A stretch of 64,000 nt of DNA from Magicicada septendecula (Eukaryota; Arthropoda; Insecta; Hemiptera; Cicadidae). Positions within the stretch are counted from its first letter, which is position 1. Each line of letters opens with the position of its first letter. Where the stretch lies: NCBI GenBank assembly GCA_034769895.1, contig CM068368.1, forward strand, positions 340,775,076 through 340,839,075. The letters are read 5' to 3'. The notes under the pieces are model-generated. The model worked only from the letters and a program-made list of their open reading frames with translations. It did no database searches and had not been told where the DNA came from. Shown in pieces: positions 63,928 to 64,000 of this stretch. Made by a program: the position numbers and the translations under genes.

Positions 63928-64000
63928 GTTAATTAAGTTAAATAAAACAGTTAAACTGATGGAATTTATATAAGGTGAATCAGTCACCAAATACTATGAC

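Overview
This is a eukaryotic, strongly AT-rich window made almost entirely of transposable elements and satellite DNA. No host protein-coding gene, tRNA or rRNA could be supported. The mix of relics (Penelope-like elements with GIY-YIG domains, APE-type/RTE-like LINEs, Ty3/gypsy pol, a ZMYM1-like hAT transposase, long (GA)n, (GT)n and (CTA)n tracts) suggests an animal, most likely an arthropod or insect. That assignment is an inference from repeat content only.

Layout. 1-6,972: AT-rich non-coding DNA with degenerate tandem repeats, a duplicated primer-binding-site-like motif (about 3.4-3.9 kb), microsatellites and a small GC-richer duplication. 6,973-30,103: a huge array built from one repeat family. 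Its parts are a 5' module of about 300 bp starting TATCGGTATGG, a linker, many tandem monomers of about 160 bp, a CA/GACA-type microsatellite, and a 3' module ending in a hairpin around the palindrome TTCCTTAAGGAA. The array holds higher-order repeats (4,063 bp x2, nearly identical; about 800 bp x2.8), strand switches, and two Penelope-like 3' fragments. 30,511-32,990: a hAT transposase relic split by one 1.6-kb minus-strand unit of that family, which reveals the unit's ends.

34,061-50,760: one old RTE-like LINE relic (endonuclease, linker, RT, C-terminus) split by three later insertions, each with a recognisable target-site duplication (TSD): a hAT-like 1.6-kb element (8-bp TSD, one mismatch), an 11-kb LTR retrotransposon (4-bp TSD GTGT) and a Penelope-like element (12-bp TSD). 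The LTR element is unusual: LTRs of about 2.63 kb, a tRNA-Met-type PBS, a polypurine tract, and only a gag-like gene inside. Its 3' LTR carries a further 2-kb insertion in a (TA)n tract.

51,688-53,767: a 5'-truncated LINE with a long RT ORF, a (TGTA)n-type tail and a perfect 20-bp TSD. 53,972-57,237: a second composite of the 160-bp family, abutting a decayed Ty3/gypsy pol (57,238-59,064). A tandem repeat of about 84-90 bp begins at the pol stop codon. The rest is AT-rich non-coding DNA, ending with a 236-bp element (63,681-63,916) that copies the architecture of the Penelope-like insertion.

The most interesting candidates are the satellite-forming family, which has Helentron/HINE-like hallmarks, and the gag-only, long-LTR retrotransposon. 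All calls come from reading the sequence; no database search was run.
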